A DNA stretch of 5,842 nucleotides from an uncultured Phenylobacterium sp. (GTDB taxonomy: Bacteria; Pseudomonadota; Alphaproteobacteria; Caulobacterales; Caulobacteraceae). A program made the translations under genes and the position numbers. Positions 4,809 to 5,842 of the stretch are shown piece by piece. Position 1 is the stretch's first letter. The number at the start of each line of letters is the position of its first letter. A model generated the notes under the pieces. That model saw only the letters and a program-made list of their open reading frames with translations, did not search any database and had not been told where the DNA came from. The stretch covers positions 1-5,842 of the forward strand of contig CAMFHW010000288.1 in NCBI GenBank assembly GCA_945952175.1, given 5' to 3'.

Positions 4809-5543
4809 ATGATCACGCCCGCGGAACCTCGGAAGCCCGTCCGCCGACGCGCCATCGCGATCGGCGGCAGCCTCGTGGCGCACCTGGCGATGCTGATGGT
4901 GCTGCTGACGCCACGCACCGCGCCGCCGATCCACATCGATCCCGACCCGATCCTGGTGCAGATCGTGACCCCGCCGAAGCCGCCCGTCCCGCCGGCCCCG
5001 GAGCCGAAGCCGGATCCGGAGCCGCCCAAGGCCGCGCCGGCCAAGACCGAGCCGAAGAAGACCCCCAAGACGCCGCCGAAGCGCGAGATCGCACGTGAGA
5101 CGCCGGCGCCGCCGAAGACCGCGCCGGTGCGGGTGGCAAGGGCCTCCAAGGTCGCGGCGGCGGGGGATCCCAGCGAGGTCGGCGAGGCCGAGCTCGGCAC
5201 GGCGTCGGTGGCGGGTTCCGGGTCGGGCGGCGGGTCGTGCGACATGGCCGGCTGGCTGCAGAAGGCGCTGGCCAAGGATCCGAAGGTCCGCGAGGCGCTC
5301 GCCGGCGCGAACGGCAAGGCGATCCGGGTCTGGAACGGCCAGTGGGTGCGCCATGGCGACCAGGACGGCGCGGGCCTGGCGGCCGTGCGCGAGGCGCTGA
5401 CCTGGGAGATCGCCTTCGCGCCGAAGGCGTGCCGGGCGCAGCCGGTCCGCGGGCTGGTGCTGTTCACCCTGGGCGACGGCGCGCGGATCGTGGTGGGACA
5501 GGCCGAATGGCGCTGGGGCGACCTGCTGTTCGCGCGGTCTTAG
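4809..5543 (+). CDS. TonB-like membrane-anchored, proline-rich protein with an unusual C-terminal domain
   Basis: The protein has 244 residues. A basic cytoplasmic N-terminus (RKPVRRR, 8-14) precedes one membrane segment (about 15-34) containing S21-x3-H25, the same spacing as the Ser16/His20 pair that TonB needs to work with ExbB/ExbD. Residues 52-105 form a Pro/Lys/Glu-rich periplasmic stretch (repeated PKP, EPKP, PEPPK), as in TonB spacers. After a Gly/Ser linker (130-143) comes a globular region of about 100 residues containing 'RVWNGQWVRHGDQDGAG' and ending 'EWRWGDLL'. It has Cys144 and Cys208, the only cysteines, which could form a disulfide. The YP-x(2)-A pattern of the usual TonB C-terminal domain is absent. 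I recall similar tails in Caulobacterales proteins annotated as hypothetical or TonB-like, but know no function. It probably spans the inner membrane with its domain in the periplasm. ATG 4809 suits the signal-anchor; the RBS (GGA, 6 nt upstream) is weak. An envelope lipoprotein gene follows. Confidence 0.75.
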   Translation: MITPAEPRKPVRRRAIAIGGSLVAHLAMLMVLLTPRTAPPIHIDPDPILVQIVTPPKPPVPPAPEPKPDPEPPKAAPAKTEPKKTPKTPPKREIARETPAPPKTAPVRVARASKVAAAGDPSEVGEAELGTASVAGSGSGGGSCDMAGWLQKALAKDPKVREALAGANGKAIRVWNGQWVRHGDQDGAGLAAVREALTWEIAFAPKACRAQPVRGLVLFTLGDGARIVVGQAEWRWGDLLFARS

Positions 5544-5599
5544 CGCGGTCCCGATGAGACAAGCTGACGCGGTTTGCTTAACGCGCGGAACCGAAAGCG

Positions 5600-5625
5600 C
5601 CGCTGTGAATTCCCGTTCACGGCGG
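5600..5625 (+). other. Hairpin between the TonB-like and lipoprotein genes
   Basis: Arms 5600-5609 and 5616-5625 pair over 10 bp (one G-U) around a 6-nt loop TTCCCG. No T run follows, so it is a poor intrinsic terminator for the TonB-like gene. It lies 29 nt before the lipoprotein ATG, so it may instead be a 5' leader structure. A TTAAC sequence upstream (5578-5582) resembles half of a CtrA box, without a second half at the right spacing. Confidence 0.4.
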
Positions 5626-5654
5626 ACTGGGCGGAGACGAACGGAGAGACTGGG

Positions 5655-5842
5655 ATGATCCAGCGTTTACCTAAGGTGTTGATTGCGAGCGCGGCTATCC
5701 TGGCCGCGGCGAGCCTCGGCGGCTGCGCGACCAAGAAGTACGTGGCCGAAACGGTCGACTCGCACGTGGCGCCGGTGGCGGCCCGCGTGGCGCAGCACGA
5801 CACCCAACTGGCGAGCCTCGACCAGCGGACGACCGACGCCCT
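5655..5842 (+). CDS. Outer-membrane-type lipoprotein, N-terminal part (gene runs off the window)
   Basis: The first 62 codons are visible. Residues 1-23 are a lipoprotein signal peptide: a short basic start (R4, K7), a hydrophobic core 'VLIASAAILAAASL', and the lipobox LGGC with the lipidated cysteine at 24. The residue after it is Ala, not Asp, which predicts Lol-dependent sorting to the outer membrane. The mature N-terminus 'CATKKYVAETVDSHVAPVAARV' and the following Ala/Gln/Leu-rich stretch (to residue 62) look like an extended helix or coiled coil. This style of start (C-A-T-K-K-Y-V) is familiar from OmpA-family peptidoglycan-binding lipoproteins of alphaproteobacteria, whose OmpA domain would lie beyond the window; that part is inference. 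GGAGAG sits 6 nt before the ATG, a good ribosome binding site and the clearest in the window. It is on the same strand as the TonB-like gene, 111 bp away, with a hairpin between, so it probably has its own promoter. Confidence 0.8.
   Translation, partial: MIQRLPKVLIASAAILAAASLGGCATKKYVAETVDSHVAPVAARVAQHDTQLASLDQRTTDA

Noticed and set aside
3701..5467. 588-codon minus-strand open frame spanning the SDR gene, the divergent region and the TonB-like gene
   Set aside because: It crosses a divergent gene pair out of frame with both; Arg/Ala/Ser-rich low-complexity translation indicates a GC-bias artefact.
5578..5591. CtrA binding site upstream of the lipoprotein gene
   Set aside because: Only one half (TTAAC) is present; no second TTAA occurs 7 bp away.

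Overview
This is GC-rich bacterial chromosomal DNA. It most resembles an alphaproteobacterium of the Caulobacterales (Caulobacter or Phenylobacterium type). The grounds are very strong GC bias at third codon positions, one promoter candidate resembling the Caulobacter housekeeping (sigma-73) pattern, a PYROXD2-like oxidoreductase beside a CelD-like acetyltransferase, and a TonB-like protein whose C-terminal domain I associate with this order. The taxonomic call is an inference from sequence style, not a database match.

Layout, left to right: (1) the 3' end of an enoyl-CoA hydratase/isomerase gene (+), with a strong hairpin terminator. (2) A FAD-dependent phytoene-dehydrogenase-like (PYROXD2-type) oxidoreductase (+, 280-1881). 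A sigma-73-like promoter for it appears to sit across that terminator, with the -10 in the hairpin loop. (3) A CelD/BcsL-type GNAT acetyltransferase (-, 1808-3013), convergent with the oxidoreductase and overlapping it by 74 bp. (4) A GC-poor intergenic stretch with dyads, then a terminator-like hairpin. (5) A small VOC/glyoxalase-fold protein (-, 3166-3540). (6) A 333-bp gene-free gap filled mostly by a composite repeat: two REP-like units in perfect 34-bp inverted orientation around an inner imperfect palindrome of 9-bp units. (7) A classical short-chain dehydrogenase (-, 3874-4665). (8) A divergent intergenic region, then a TonB-like, proline-rich, membrane-anchored protein (+, 4809-5543) that ends in a non-TonB C-terminal domain. 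(9) The first 62 codons of an outer-membrane-type lipoprotein (+, from 5655, running off the window).

No single pathway joins these genes. The hydratase, the FAD oxidoreductase and the dehydrogenase would fit lipid or acyl/isoprenoid-type redox metabolism, but none has a visible specific substrate. The last two genes are both cell-envelope proteins on the same strand, 111 bp apart. I see no tRNA, rRNA, CRISPR array, phage gene, transposase or defence system. Most of the window is ordinary accessory/metabolic content. The items most worth a second look are the nested palindromic repeat, the TonB-like protein with a replaced C-terminal domain, and the terminator/promoter overlap upstream of the oxidoreductase.
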